Shown: positions 52,012 to 61,812 of the stretch, one piece after another
Layout: the number at the start of each line of letters is the position of its first letter
Position numbering within the stretch: the stretch's first letter is position 1
Assembly: GCA_913061235.1 (NCBI GenBank)
Contig: CAJXTB010000007.1
Span: 62,001 to 126,000, forward strand
DNA: 64,000 nt
Direction of reading: 5' to 3'
DNA from: an uncultured Pseudomonadota bacterium
GTDB taxonomy: Bacteria > Myxococcota_A > UBA796 > GCA-2862545
Made by a program: the position numbers and the translations under genes
Notes under the pieces: model-generated
What the model was told of the DNA's origin: nothing
Database searches by the model: none
Seen by the model: the letters and a program-made list of their open reading frames with translations, nothing else

Positions 52012-55000
52012 ATGCGAGTACCTTCGATTGTGGTGTTGTTGGCTTGTTCTTGTGGCGTTCGGGGTGAGCTGATCGACGAGCCTCATCCGTCGTCTGCGGA
52101 AGTGAGTGATGTGCCGTCACCGGAGGCGCCGCCAGCCTTCGAGCAGGCTCCGGACCCGTCGGCTGAGCTGCCCGAGTCCGAGCTAGATGCTGACCTACCG
52201 GGAGACGTAGACAGCTACTTCGCACACTCTGGCAGCCGCCGTGTCTATGTTCAGCTGGACCGTCCAATGTACCGGCCGGGGGAGTCGGTGTGGGTCAAGT
52301 CGTTTGGCGTGCTGACCCGTGGACTCACGGCGGACACCTATCCGCAAGTCACTTACGAGCTGCTCAATCCGCGGCGTCAGGTCGTGCAGACCAAGCAGGT
52401 GACGCAGTCCTCTGGCACAGCCCACAACGACTTTGTACTCGATGCCGGTGCACCGGGTGGGCGCTGGACCTTGCGCGCTCGCTTGGCGACGGGGGAGACG
52501 CATGAACGGGCGTTTGTCGTGTCGTCCTACCAGACGCCGCGACTGCACAAGTCGATGGACTTTGTCCGAGAAGCGTACGGTCCCGGAGACACCGTAGAGG
52601 CGTTGGTACAGATCAAGGGACTCACCGGCGAAGCCCTAGCGAACCACCCGGTATCGGCCATGTTGCAGGTGGATGGCGAGTCGGTGTTCAGTGAGTCGTT
52701 GACCACGGATGCGACGGGAGCGGTGTTTATCCAAGCCCGATTGGCAGACGCCTTGACCTCTAGTGATGGCCTACTGACGGTGTTTGTCGAGCAGGGCGGA
52801 ATCACCGAGTCGATCAGCCGCTCGGTCCCCATTGTGGTCGCAGATGTGGGTGTGGAGTTCTTTCCCGAAGGCGGCGACTTGGTCGCTGGGCTGCCCGCGC
52901 GGGTCTACTTCCGAGGCCGCAATCAACACGGTGAGCCGGCCGATGTTCAGGGCATTGTACGAGACGACCGGGGGCAGGAAGTCGCGACCTTTGAGAGTCT
53001 GCACGATGGCCTGGGACGCTTCGCCTTCACTCCCGAGGCAGGGCGTTTGTACAGCGCCGAGATCACTTCAGCGGGAGCCGATGGCATGGCGTTTGCTCTG
53101 CCGCAAGCGGTGGCAGACGGCTGTGTCTTGCGCAGCTACGATGACGTAGACAGCGCCCTTGACGCCGTTCGAGTGGCGGTTCGCTGCACAACGCCAACAG
53201 ACCTTCGCGTGCTCGGCGTTCAGCGCGAGACCGTGTTGGATGACGCGTCTATTACTGCCGGACCCACAACCGACACGGTGGTCTACCTGTCCGCCGATGA
53301 CGCCTCCGCTCAGGGGGCCGTTCGGGTCACGGCATTCAATGCACAAAATCACCCTGTTGCTGAGCGGCTTGTGTACCGGAACGCGGGACGCGACCTGCAG
53401 GTCGTGCTGACGGTCGATGCGGACAGCTACGGGCCTCGCGACGAGGTCGTAGTGGGTATTCAGACCACGGATTCGTCCGGTACGCCGGTAGCGGCGGAGC
53501 TTGCACTGTCGGTGGTCGATGACGCAGTAGTCAGCCTTGCGGATGACAAGTCGGGCCACTTGTTGAGCCGCCTGTACATGGAGACAGAGCTCTCGGAAGT
53601 CCCGAAGGAGCCTGCCTTCTACTTTGATGCGGACGAAGAGCTGGCGTCTCGTGGCCTAGATCTGGTCATGGGGACCTACGGATGGCGTCGCTTCGATTGG
53701 GCTCCCGTGTGGGCTCCGTCAGTTGTCGACACCCGGACCACCACTGGGTTTGGCGGCATGGGCATTCGAGGCGGGGGAGATTTTGCGGCGTTTATGCCCG
53801 AGACCGAAGGCGTCTTTGTCGATGACCTGCTCGCGATGCCGAGGAACATGGACCAGAGCGGTGTTGAGATGGCGGAGAGTGCGGTCCCACACGCAGGACC
53901 GATGGCTGTGCCGCCTCAGGAGGCACAGGCCAGGCTCGCACGTGTCAATGGAGACATGCCACAGTTCGACATGGCGTTCGATTTGGTCGGAGAGCTAGCC
54001 GATGAGGTGATGGGTGGAGGCGAATGGAGAAGCCAGTCCATCGTGAGTCCGGTCCGGGTGTTTCCGAAGCCAAACTATGCAGCCGGATTCACGGGAACCC
54101 GTACCGACTTCCGCGACACCGTTCACTGGGAGCCTGTCGTGACCACAGACGAAGCCGGTGAAGCAACCGTTCGCTTCTACTTATCGGACGCGCTGACCCA
54201 GTTTCGGGTGACGGCTGAAGGCATTGGTGGGGGACTGGCCGGTCATGCTGAGACGACGCTCTCGAGTACCTTGCCCATGTCGTTGTCTACGACATTGCCA
54301 ACCGTTGTGGCCTCTGGCGACACCCTCTGGCTGCCGATGACCGTGCAGAACACGCGAGATACGGCGCTCTCAGTGGACGTCAGCGCAGATATTGAGAGCA
54401 CGCTGCTGACCGTCTCAGAGGCACAGGCCAGCGTTCAGCTTGCTGGCACGGACACACAGACCCACTGGGTACAGATGGTGGTCGGTGAGGGGACGGAGAC
54501 GGCGTCCATCACCATGCGAGCTCTTGGGGGCGGACTGTCGGACGTGTTGGAGCGAGAGCTTGAGATTGTTGCGCCGGGCTTTCCGCGCTCATGGTCAGGC
54601 GCCGGCGAGAGTGCTGAGTCGGTTGTGCAGACCGTCATGGTGGATGAATGGGTCACTGGAAGTCTGACCGCAACCGTGTCGTGGCAGCCGTCTCCAACGT
54701 CGACCCTCATCACCGGCATGGACGCTTTGATTCGTAAGCCTGGAGGCTGCTTCGAGCAGACGAGCAGCACCAACTGGCCGAATGTGGCCATTCTCAAGTA
54801 CCTCGAAGCGCACGATGGTGACCCGCGGCTTCGCCTGGCCAGCAGCCAAGCGCTGGACCAGGGATACGGCCTTCTCACTGGCTACCAGGTAGTCGGTGGT
54901 GGCTTTGAGACCTTTGGAAGCGGACCGGGTAAGGAAGCGCTGTCTGCGTTTGGCCTGCTCCAGTTCCAAGACATGTCGGATGTCTACGACGTCGACGAAG

Positions 55001-56154
55001 CGGTGTTGCAGACGGATGCCACCTACTTGCTGGGCCAGCGAAATGGGCGGGGTGGCTTTGAGAACACCGGCGAGAGCTCGCATGGCTACGGCAGTGCCCC
55101 GGCAGATGTGCTCGACGGATTTATCACCTGGGCGCTCGTGGCTTCGGGCTACGGCGACCAGCTGACCGAGGAAGTTGCTCAACAAGCTGCGACAGCCGAG
55201 ACGTCGAGCGACCCGTATGTCCTGGCGTTGGCTGCGCGGACCTTGGTTCATCTGGACCATCCCGGTGCGTCGTCCGCAGTGCGTCGTCTGCTTACCTTGC
55301 AGTCGGAAGACGGTAGCTTTCCGGGGGCGCAGAGTAGTATCACTCGAAGCTATGAGGCCAACCTACTGGTAGAGAGCACCGCACTCGCTGCCCTGGCTCT
55401 GATGGAAGCTGGGGCCCCCACCGCGTCGTGGGATGCAGCCGCGGACTGGCTGGTCAATGCACGGCAGGGTGTCGGTTCGTGGGGGGCTACCCAAGCCACA
55501 GCGTTGGCCTTGGGAGCACTGACCGAACATGCGGATCGAAGTCGTCGTCCACAGGTGCCTGGCCGGTTTGAGGTGGTTGTGAATGGTCGCACGGTGGGCT
55601 CGGTGGACTACAAGGCCGGTCAGACGGAAGCGCCCGTGCTGACGGGGTGGGAAGATAGTCTTCGTCCTGGAGAAAACACGGTGGAGCTGCGCCAGCTGAG
55701 CGGCACGCCCATCCCGTTTACCGTCGACGTCGCGTGGACCTCGGTGACTCCGGACTCCTCTCCGGGAGCCGAACTGAGCCTGGCCACATCGCTGGCATCC
55801 GACCACGTGTCCATGGGAGACACGGTTCGTCTGACCGCGACCATTGGCAATGACATGGACCGGGTGGTGCCCAGTCCGATTGCGCGTATCGGCCTGCCCG
55901 CCGGCCTCGAGGCTCAGACCTGGCAGCTTCAGCAGATGCAGGACCGGGGCGAGATTGCCTTCTTCGAGACCCGACCACGCGAGGTCACCCTGTACTGGCA
56001 GGGTCTGCTCGAAGGGGATTCGCACGAGGTCTCGTTGGACCTTCTGGCCGCAGTCCCGGGCTCATTCACCGGTCCCGCCAGCAGCGCCTACCCGTACTAC
56101 AATGACGATGAGCCGGCCTGGCAGCAAGGTCTGACCGTGACTATCGACCGGTAG
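52012..56154 (+). CDS. Alpha-2-macroglobulin family lipoprotein with thioester
   Basis: A 1,380-residue lipoprotein (lipobox LLAC). After an acidic linker come MG domains (VYVQLDRPMYRPGESVWVKS is MG2), a middle section with a bait-like disordered stretch (about residues 575-680), the A2M domain, and a thioester domain with Cys913-Phe-Glu-Gln916 in PGGCFEQTSS, then alpha/alpha-barrel repeats and a receptor-like end. Such proteins trap attacking proteases by covalent capture. The usual partner PbpC is not encoded here. A strong terminator follows. Confidence 0.93.
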   Translation: MRVPSIVVLLACSCGVRGELIDEPHPSSAEVSDVPSPEAPPAFEQAPDPSAELPESELDADLPGDVDSYFAHSGSRRVYVQLDRPMYRPGESVWVKSFGVLTRGLTADTYPQVTYELLNPRRQVVQTKQVTQSSGTAHNDFVLDAGAPGGRWTLRARLATGETHERAFVVSSYQTPRLHKSMDFVREAYGPGDTVEALVQIKGLTGEALANHPVSAMLQVDGESVFSESLTTDATGAVFIQARLADALTSSDGLLTVFVEQGGITESISRSVPIVVADVGVEFFPEGGDLVAGLPARVYFRGRNQHGEPADVQGIVRDDRGQEVATFESLHDGLGRFAFTPEAGRLYSAEITSAGADGMAFALPQAVADGCVLRSYDDVDSALDAVRVAVRCTTPTDLRVLGVQRETVLDDASITAGPTTDTVVYLSADDASAQGAVRVTAFNAQNHPVAERLVYRNAGRDLQVVLTVDADSYGPRDEVVVGIQTTDSSGTPVAAELALSVVDDAVVSLADDKSGHLLSRLYMETELSEVPKEPAFYFDADEELASRGLDLVMGTYGWRRFDWAPVWAPSVVDTRTTTGFGGMGIRGGGDFAAFMPETEGVFVDDLLAMPRNMDQSGVEMAESAVPHAGPMAVPPQEAQARLARVNGDMPQFDMAFDLVGELADEVMGGGEWRSQSIVSPVRVFPKPNYAAGFTGTRTDFRDTVHWEPVVTTDEAGEATVRFYLSDALTQFRVTAEGIGGGLAGHAETTLSSTLPMSLSTTLPTVVASGDTLWLPMTVQNTRDTALSVDVSADIESTLLTVSEAQASVQLAGTDTQTHWVQMVVGEGTETASITMRALGGGLSDVLERELEIVAPGFPRSWSGAGESAESVVQTVMVDEWVTGSLTATVSWQPSPTSTLITGMDALIRKPGGCFEQTSSTNWPNVAILKYLEAHDGDPRLRLASSQALDQGYGLLTGYQVVGGGFETFGSGPGKEALSAFGLLQFQDMSDVYDVDEAVLQTDATYLLGQRNGRGGFENTGESSHGYGSAPADVLDGFITWALVASGYGDQLTEEVAQQAATAETSSDPYVLALAARTLVHLDHPGASSAVRRLLTLQSEDGSFPGAQSSITRSYEANLLVESTALAALALMEAGAPTASWDAAADWLVNARQGVGSWGATQATALALGALTEHADRSRRPQVPGRFEVVVNGRTVGSVDYKAGQTEAPVLTGWEDSLRPGENTVELRQLSGTPIPFTVDVAWTSVTPDSSPGAELSLATSLASDHVSMGDTVRLTATIGNDMDRVVPSPIARIGLPAGLEAQTWQLQQMQDRGEIAFFETRPREVTLYWQGLLEGDSHEVSLDLLAAVPGSFTGPASSAYPYYNDDEPAWQQGLTVTIDR

Positions 56155-56167
56155 CATCAAACAAAAA

Positions 56168-56201
56168 AAAGCGCGGAGTCACCAGAGTGGCTCCGCGCTT
56201 T
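56168..56201. terminator. Bidirectional terminator
   Basis: AAAGCGCGGAGTCAC and GTGGCTCCGCGCTTT form a 15-base stem with a CAGA loop; one pair is a wobble. A runs on the left and T runs on the right serve both the alpha-2-macroglobulin gene and the convergent lipoprotein gene. Confidence 0.9.
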
Positions 56202-56218
56202 CTCGTTGGACTCAACGA

Positions 56219-56755
56219 CTAGAAGCTGTTGTCGTCTAGGCCCCAGTTCAGATCGACGTCTTTCACTTCGGAGCCGAAGAAATCGGCGGTACCGGTGCAG
56301 GAACGGTTCTGCGAGTCGTCGCAGTCGGCGCCGGTGCAGGTCGTGGTGCTCTCGCTGACCTGACGGCCAATGATGGAAGCGCCGCTGACCGTGAAGGTAA
56401 CGGTGAGCTCTTCGCGGTCTTCGATGCGGTTTTCGCTGTCGCCACCGAAGAAGTCGATGTCGATGGTCTCGCCACTGAAGCGGAACTCGCTGCCGTCCTT
56501 GGTGCCACTGATGGCTCGGTTGCCGAAGTCCATGTAGTAGACGTCAGCGACGCGGTACAGGGCGAACGCCGAGGAGGCCAAGAAGTCGGTCTCGTCCAGC
56601 TCTTGGTTGGGGTCTTCGCCGAACTCGCCGAAGCAGTCTGCGCTAGAGGACGACTCTGCGAAACCGATGCGGTAGACGTTGTAGTCGCCTGGAGCGACAG
56701 TGGTGCAACCAGCGAGAGCACCGATGAAAGCGGCAGTAAGGGCAATCTTGTACAT
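56219..56755 (-). CDS. Lipoprotein of unknown function
   Basis: A 178-residue lipoprotein (lipobox LAGC) with an acidic beta-rich domain and three disulfide candidates near the C-terminus (TTTCTGADCDDSQNRSC). Sequence such as VADVYYMDFGNRAISGTKDGSEFRF suggests a lipocalin-like or small beta-barrel fold, but I do not recognise it. It is convergent with the alpha-2-macroglobulin gene. Confidence 0.8.
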   Translation of the reverse strand: MYKIALTAAFIGALAGCTTVAPGDYNVYRIGFAESSSSADCFGEFGEDPNQELDETDFLASSAFALYRVADVYYMDFGNRAISGTKDGSEFRFSGETIDIDFFGGDSENRIEDREELTVTFTVSGASIIGRQVSESTTTCTGADCDDSQNRSCTGTADFFGSEVKDVDLNWGLDDNSF

Positions 56756-56893
56756 GTTGGTCTCCTACGACTCGACCGGCGCATATGCCTGCTTGCGCTG
56801 GTTGTCGAGTCGAAGGACAAACGGAAAAACACTCGCCAGTCCCACGGCTATCGGGTACATCGGGCGCCTTACTCCTATTCATGAGAGGTTCTG

Positions 56894-57892
56894 ATGCGTT
56901 CATTGTTTGCCCTAGCGTCGATCACCGCCCTAGCTACTCTTTCCGCCTGTGGCGGTGAAACCTGCGCCGACGGTAGCGACCCGGTCGATGACGAATGTCC
57001 CTGCGAAGACGGAACCTACCCGTCTGACAACGCCGATGGCGAGTGTGTGACGGATCTCGATTGCGCCGTTGGCGAAATCGAATCGAACGGCGTTTGCCAG
57101 TTCCAGTGTGCGGATGGAAGCCTCGCACCTGACGAAGCCGATTGTCCCATCAACCTCGACCCCGTCGCGGTTGGCTTTGAGTTCGACGGTGTCTTTGACG
57201 GTGCAGGCCTCATCGGTCCGACCATCGACGGCGAAGAGTACCCACCCTACGTCGTCATCACCTTCACCAGCGCTGACTACTTCACCGCTGGCGGAAACGA
57301 AGAGGGCAACCTCAACTCGTGCGAAGCGTTGGCCCTGTTTGACATCGTCACCGCAGAGTCCGTGCTCGACTCAGATGGCGAGACCGTCTGGACCGACTTC
57401 GACACCTCGCTCAGCATCGTTGCTGGCTCGTGGGACGCTGATGAGTTTGCCTGCGCCTCGGCGTTGGACCCGGAAATCTGGGGCGACGACGGTGTTGACC
57501 TGCTCGACGCGTTCACCCTGTTCCGCTTCGGCATGGGCTTCGGTCCTCACACTCAGTACCTGGCAGACGCCTGGCAGGATGACGCTGGCGAGTGGGCCAG
57601 CCCAGAGATCGAAGAACTCTCTGTCGGCTTCCTGACCGAGTTTATCGGTATCAACGACTCCACCGGTGCTTTCGTCATGGAAGACTGGACCACCGCGTTG
57701 GCCTTTGAGTGGGACAGCGAGACCGGTGAGCTGGTTGTGGACGACGAGGACCTGCTCCAAGTCATCGACGTGACCGATGCCACGGACATCCCCGTGTCCT
57801 ACCTTCGTTCGTTCGCGTACTGGTACCAAGACTTCCCCCTCTTGGACCTCGCGAACTTGAGCGACGGCCGTCCGGTTGACGGCGCTCGCTAG
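56894..57892 (+). CDS. Acidic Cys-rich lipoprotein of unknown function
   Basis: A 332-residue lipoprotein (lipobox LSAC). Residues 20-90 hold a Cys-rich region (CPCEDGTYPS, CQFQCADGS) resembling small EGF/TIL-like modules. A globular acidic domain of about 230 residues follows with Phe/Trp-rich strands (YVVITFTSADYFTAGG, SYLRSFAYWYQDFP). The pI must be very low. Terminator at 57912. Confidence 0.8.
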   Translation: MRSLFALASITALATLSACGGETCADGSDPVDDECPCEDGTYPSDNADGECVTDLDCAVGEIESNGVCQFQCADGSLAPDEADCPINLDPVAVGFEFDGVFDGAGLIGPTIDGEEYPPYVVITFTSADYFTAGGNEEGNLNSCEALALFDIVTAESVLDSDGETVWTDFDTSLSIVAGSWDADEFACASALDPEIWGDDGVDLLDAFTLFRFGMGFGPHTQYLADAWQDDAGEWASPEIEELSVGFLTEFIGINDSTGAFVMEDWTTALAFEWDSETGELVVDDEDLLQVIDVTDATDIPVSYLRSFAYWYQDFPLLDLANLSDGRPVDGAR

Positions 57893-57911
57893 TTCGAGCG
57901 GATTGATGAAG

Positions 57912-57944
57912 AGGGGTCACGACCATTGGTCGTGGCCCCTTTTT
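57912..57944 (+). terminator. Rho-independent terminator
   Basis: AGGGGTCACGACC and GGTCGTGGCCCCT form a 13-base stem (one wobble) with loop ATT, followed by TTTTT. Confidence 0.9.
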
Positions 57945-57993
57945 GTTTGTGGCGATGGACCGATGAGTGGGCTGTACAACTCACGGAGGTACC

Positions 57994-58428
57994 ATGCGCC
58001 CGCTACTTTTTCTGATGTTGCTTCCACAAATGGCGTTGGCAAGTGGCTTAAGCAACGATTCCTGTGCGGATACGTGGGAGCGGTACTTCGATGCCGAGAA
58101 CGAAGTCCGCTACCGTACTCGCGTGGTGCCGGTGGTTGGACGAGGCCTACAGCGCGCTCCAGCGGCGACCCTGGTCGCCTCGTGTTCAGTGGGCGACGAG
58201 AACAGCTCGGACGTCCTAGAGTGGAACGGCTTTGCCCAGCTGGATGTCACCGGAACGCCCCAAGTTGTGGGCACGTGCACCGCGATTGTTGTTGTTGAGC
58301 TGTACGGCAAGGCCCAAGACCGCTGTCGTCGCTACCGCAATGCGCGAATCTGCCGCAACGTGGATGACCCCTCGCTTGTGAGCATTGAGCGCGGAGAGTC
58401 AGACAGCGTACGCTGCCCTGGAGACTGA
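57994..58428 (+). CDS. Small secreted protein of unknown function
   Basis: A 144-residue exported protein from ATG 57994 (GGAGGT upstream). It has a signal peptide (MLLPQMALAS) and six cysteines that could form disulfides (DSCADTW, ASCSVG, GTCTAI, DRCRRYRNARICRN, VRCPGD). No family recognised. Confidence 0.75.
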   Translation: MRPLLFLMLLPQMALASGLSNDSCADTWERYFDAENEVRYRTRVVPVVGRGLQRAPAATLVASCSVGDENSSDVLEWNGFAQLDVTGTPQVVGTCTAIVVVELYGKAQDRCRRYRNARICRNVDDPSLVSIERGESDSVRCPGD

Positions 58429-58443
58429 TGCGAGCGGGTCTGC

Positions 58444-59886
58444 CTACTTGTTGAAGGCAGAGACCGAGAGCTGAGTTGGGTCTCGCAGTGGGGGCTCGGT
58501 GTCTGCGACCTCAACAATGCGGGTCAGCGCGTCATGTCCGATTGTGGTCAGCGCTTCCCGCACCATCGTTGCGCCGAGGGGGTGTCGCTTCGGTGCGTCT
58601 CGTAGCTCAATCATCGCGGTTCCAACCCCAAAGACGCCTGTGCTTGCTGTGGCTGCAATCTGAGCACGCTGACCACTTCCTTTGCGGAAATCGCTCGCCC
58701 AGCGCAGGCTGCTCGAGGCTGAGCCGCTGGGCTGTGTGGTCCCTAGGTCTTGGCCGGTCTGCCCGTCGATGATCTGAAACAGGGACCCGAAGCGCACTGC
58801 ACGGGTGGAGTTGTTCTCCATCCACCGGATTGGCACTTCTTCGGTACACGGCCCGCTCTCTCCTTCGTTGCAGTCTCGTAGGTTTGTGCCTCGTAGGACC
58901 TGCTCGACGGCCGTGGCCTCGGGCTCGTCGACCTGTGCGTCTCGAATCGTTCCGCGGACCGAGATGGTGTTGTGTGTTCCCCGAACCACACCGGGAGCGA
59001 CCAGGTAGGTGAACTCGCCGGTGGCCTCGTCGAAGCGCTCGCGAATGTACTCTTCCACCCAGTCTCCAGCATCGATTCCATAGACGTTCTCTCCGGAGCG
59101 GAAGCGCTCTAGGGAGACGGCGGTAAAGGCGCAGGCCTCGGCCTGCTGCATGTCACCCGCGAGGTCTTGGGCGTACACGGCGTGAGCGATGCGCAGGTCT
59201 CGTACCGCTTGCCGGCAGGTGCCGATGGCTAGGTGGTGTCGACCCAAAGCGGCGTACAGCTCCAGAGCGCGGTCCTCCGCGTCTTGAAACGGGCCCATGC
59301 TGCTCTTCATCGCTTCTTGGAAGCGTCCGGCGGCAACGCGGTACTGTCCAGAGGACACGTCTTGCTCGCCCCAGCTGTAGTGGACCTCTGCAATGCTCAG
59401 GTCTGCATCCTTGAAGTTGGGCACGATGTGTTGGGACTCGTCGAACCTCTCAATGGCGTCTTCCCACTGCCTCTGGACCAGGGCTCGCTCACCGTCGGCG
59501 TAGGCTTCGAATGCGGCTGCCGCGCGCATCTCCGAGATTTTGCCGGGCAGGTCGACCGTCGTCGTCAGGCTCAGGTTTGCAGTTGTCTGCACCCGCTGCG
59601 TGTACTGAAGGGCTTGTTCGTACCAACTGACCGCATTGAGGAAGTCTTCGCTGGTCTCCTCGCGTTCTGCGGATGAAATCGCCTGGGACAGGGCGTCGTC
59701 TCCAACACGGCGAATGGCGAGGTTGGCGTCTTCATGGCGTGGTTTGCGGTCGAGAGCGTCCAGGTAGTGCTGTGCTGCCGACCAGTGGTCTCCGGTGGAC
59801 TCGGCTGCGGTACCCTGTTGGATGGACTTCTTGAAGGCGCAGCCGGTCAGAAGAGCCGCGAGTAGAACAACGGTACAAAGTCGCAT
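58444..59886 (-). CDS. TPR-containing lipoprotein
   Basis: A 480-residue lipoprotein (lipobox LTGC). Residues about 25-260 form helical pairs of tetratricopeptide type (GDHWSAAQHYLDALDRKPRHEDA, QWEDAIERFDESQHIVPNFKDA, GQYRVAAGRFQEAMKSS). The C-terminal part (about 290-460) is beta-rich. TPR lipoproteins act as scaffolds in envelope complexes. Partner unknown. Confidence 0.82.
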   Translation of the reverse strand: MRLCTVVLLAALLTGCAFKKSIQQGTAAESTGDHWSAAQHYLDALDRKPRHEDANLAIRRVGDDALSQAISSAEREETSEDFLNAVSWYEQALQYTQRVQTTANLSLTTTVDLPGKISEMRAAAAFEAYADGERALVQRQWEDAIERFDESQHIVPNFKDADLSIAEVHYSWGEQDVSSGQYRVAAGRFQEAMKSSMGPFQDAEDRALELYAALGRHHLAIGTCRQAVRDLRIAHAVYAQDLAGDMQQAEACAFTAVSLERFRSGENVYGIDAGDWVEEYIRERFDEATGEFTYLVAPGVVRGTHNTISVRGTIRDAQVDEPEATAVEQVLRGTNLRDCNEGESGPCTEEVPIRWMENNSTRAVRFGSLFQIIDGQTGQDLGTTQPSGSASSSLRWASDFRKGSGQRAQIAATASTGVFGVGTAMIELRDAPKRHPLGATMVREALTTIGHDALTRIVEVADTEPPLRDPTQLSVSAFNK

Positions 59887-60027
59887 GACGAGACCTCTGC
59901 GAAGGTGGAAGCACGGGACGGTGCCAGGCCCGAGTTATGTCTCAGGGGGGCTCTTCCGGCTATTTCAGCCCGTTTCAGACCCTGCTGGAGCGCCGCTGTC
60001 GGCGCATTGGTTTGGTGGAGAACTGCG

Positions 60028-60678
60028 TTGACCTGTCCGTCCTGTCCGTTGTGCAACGCTGTTGGTGGACCGTTCGTAGCGGTGGAAGGCAAGACGTATT
60101 GGCGCTGTCCAACCTGCGAGCTGACCTTTCTGGACCCGTCACACCGGCTGTCTGCGGCGGATGAGTGCGCGGTGTACGACCTGCATGACAATCGGGTGGA
60201 TGACCCGGGGTATCGACGGTTCCTAGCGCGACTCACCGAGCCCTTGCTCGAGAGGCTGAACACCCCCAGTGTGGTACTCGACTATGGATGCGGTCCTGGA
60301 CCGGCGCTCGCCGCCATGATGTCCGAGGCGGGGCATGACTGTCGCGTGTACGACCCGTTCTATGCGCCCGATGAACAGGTACTCTCGGTGGCCTACGACG
60401 CTGTCACCTGTACCGAAGCCGCCGAGCACTTCTTTGCGCCTGGCACCGAGTTTGACCGACTCGCACGTCTGCTGAAACCCGGCGCATGGCTCGGCGTGAT
60501 GACCTGTCTTCAGACCGACGACGCGGCGTTCGCGAACTGGCACTACCGGCGAGACCCAACCCATGTGTGCTTCTATCGACAGGCCACCTTGCGTTGGTTG
60601 GCCCAGCATTATGGGTGGGAGCTGACCCTTCCGCGGAAGGATGTCGCGTTGTTTCAACGGCCCAGCGGGTCTCGTTAG
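60028..60678 (+). CDS. Zinc-ribbon class I SAM methyltransferase
   Basis: A 216-residue protein from TTG 60028, supported by GGAG seven bases upstream; the frame before it is not conserved-looking. An N-terminal zinc ribbon (CPLC ... CPTC) precedes a methyltransferase domain with VLDYGCGPG (motif I) and a TCTEAAEHF loop. The family methylates varied substrates, including O-antigen sugars; the target here is unknown. Confidence 0.85.
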   Translation: MTCPSCPLCNAVGGPFVAVEGKTYWRCPTCELTFLDPSHRLSAADECAVYDLHDNRVDDPGYRRFLARLTEPLLERLNTPSVVLDYGCGPGPALAAMMSEAGHDCRVYDPFYAPDEQVLSVAYDAVTCTEAAEHFFAPGTEFDRLARLLKPGAWLGVMTCLQTDDAAFANWHYRRDPTHVCFYRQATLRWLAQHYGWELTLPRKDVALFQRPSGSR

Positions 60679-60786
60679 CGGAGCCAGTCCCTTTCGACCT
60701 TGTGACGCAGTTCGGCTCAGCATCGTCGCATGCGGTAGGTTGTGTCGGAGTCGCGCACCCTGTGTCGCATCTCGTTGGAGTTTCTG

Positions 60787-61794
60787 ATGCGTTGTGTTCT
60801 TGCACTGTTGGCCCTCTCGCTCTCGTCGACAGCACTCGCCGTGCCGACTCGGGTGACGCACTCGTCGCGCATCTTGGATGCCGGAGGCACGCCCGTACAG
60901 GGAGCGCAGACGATAGTTTTTCGCTTGTACGACGCGCCAAGTGGCGGACAGAGCAACTGGACGGAGACGCACACCGTCACGGTGAACGACGGGTACTTTG
61001 CCGTGGTTCTCGGTTCCGTAACGCCGCTCGATAGCGCCGAGCTGGACGGCACGCCGCGCTATCTAGGCATTGCGGTGGGAGCTGGGGCTCCTGAGTTTGG
61101 GACGCGTCCTGAGCTGACGAGCGCGCCCTACGCTATCCGCGCCGAGACCGCGACGACTGCGGACTCCGCGACGACTGCCGGCTCTGCCACGACTGCCGGC
61201 TCTGCCACGACTGCCGGGTTTGCGACGACAGCGGGCTCCGCAGACTCTGCGACAACGGCGGGCTCTGCGACCACAGCGACAACCGCGACGAACCTGAGTG
61301 GTGGTGTGGTCAACGCAACCGAGATTCGCGTCAACAACAGCGTGGTCATCGACAGCTCCGGCAACCTCACGCAGGCACTGTTCGACGCCGAAGACGCCGT
61401 GGCCGCCATGAACGACGCGCTGACGACCTACCTCCCCAACACCCAGCATGTCCGGCTGTACGGTACGGAGATCACCGGGAACAACAACAGTCCAATCGCC
61501 ACGGCACCACACATCAACCTAACCGTGACGCGTGGAAACACCGTAGCGTCCGCGTTGTTCGAGATGGTTGGCGCGCCTCACTCCAACGGCGCGTACACCT
61601 ATTCAGGTGGTCCAAAGGCGGTCATCTACACGGTCGGCAATGAGACCTTCACCTTTCGAACGGTGAACGGCGAAGTGTATGTGTCCGGAACATCAACGGA
61701 GAACGACTGGAATATTCGCTCGACCTACCCAATGGACACCGCAGCTGTGAGCTCGGTACCGTCGGGGTCGTTGGTGGTTCAAGCCCTCAACTAG
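60787..61794 (+). CDS. Exported tail-fibre-like repeat protein
   Basis: A 335-residue exported protein from ATG 60787 (signal ends TALA). Residues 20-115 form a domain (RVTHSSRILDAGGTPVQGAQTIVFRLYD ... APYAIRAETA) commonly seen at the front of bacterial surface or tail-fibre-like proteins, followed by Ser/Ala/Thr/Gly repeats (about 120-172) and a C-terminal beta-domain (about 180-335). Likely trimeric surface fibre; ligand unknown. Confidence 0.78.
   Translation: MRCVLALLALSLSSTALAVPTRVTHSSRILDAGGTPVQGAQTIVFRLYDAPSGGQSNWTETHTVTVNDGYFAVVLGSVTPLDSAELDGTPRYLGIAVGAGAPEFGTRPELTSAPYAIRAETATTADSATTAGSATTAGSATTAGFATTAGSADSATTAGSATTATTATNLSGGVVNATEIRVNNSVVIDSSGNLTQALFDAEDAVAAMNDALTTYLPNTQHVRLYGTEITGNNNSPIATAPHINLTVTRGNTVASALFEMVGAPHSNGAYTYSGGPKAVIYTVGNETFTFRTVNGEVYVSGTSTENDWNIRSTYPMDTAAVSSVPSGSLVVQALN
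61150..61300 (+). repeat. 18-base tandem repeat
   Basis: Units of 18 bases such as GCCACGACTGCCGGCTCT encode the six-residue motif ATTAGS. At least six units, some broken by a 9-base insertion. The near-identity of the central units suggests recent expansion. Confidence 0.85.
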
Positions 61795-61812
61795 CGGTGC
61801 CCGCGGTTCCCG

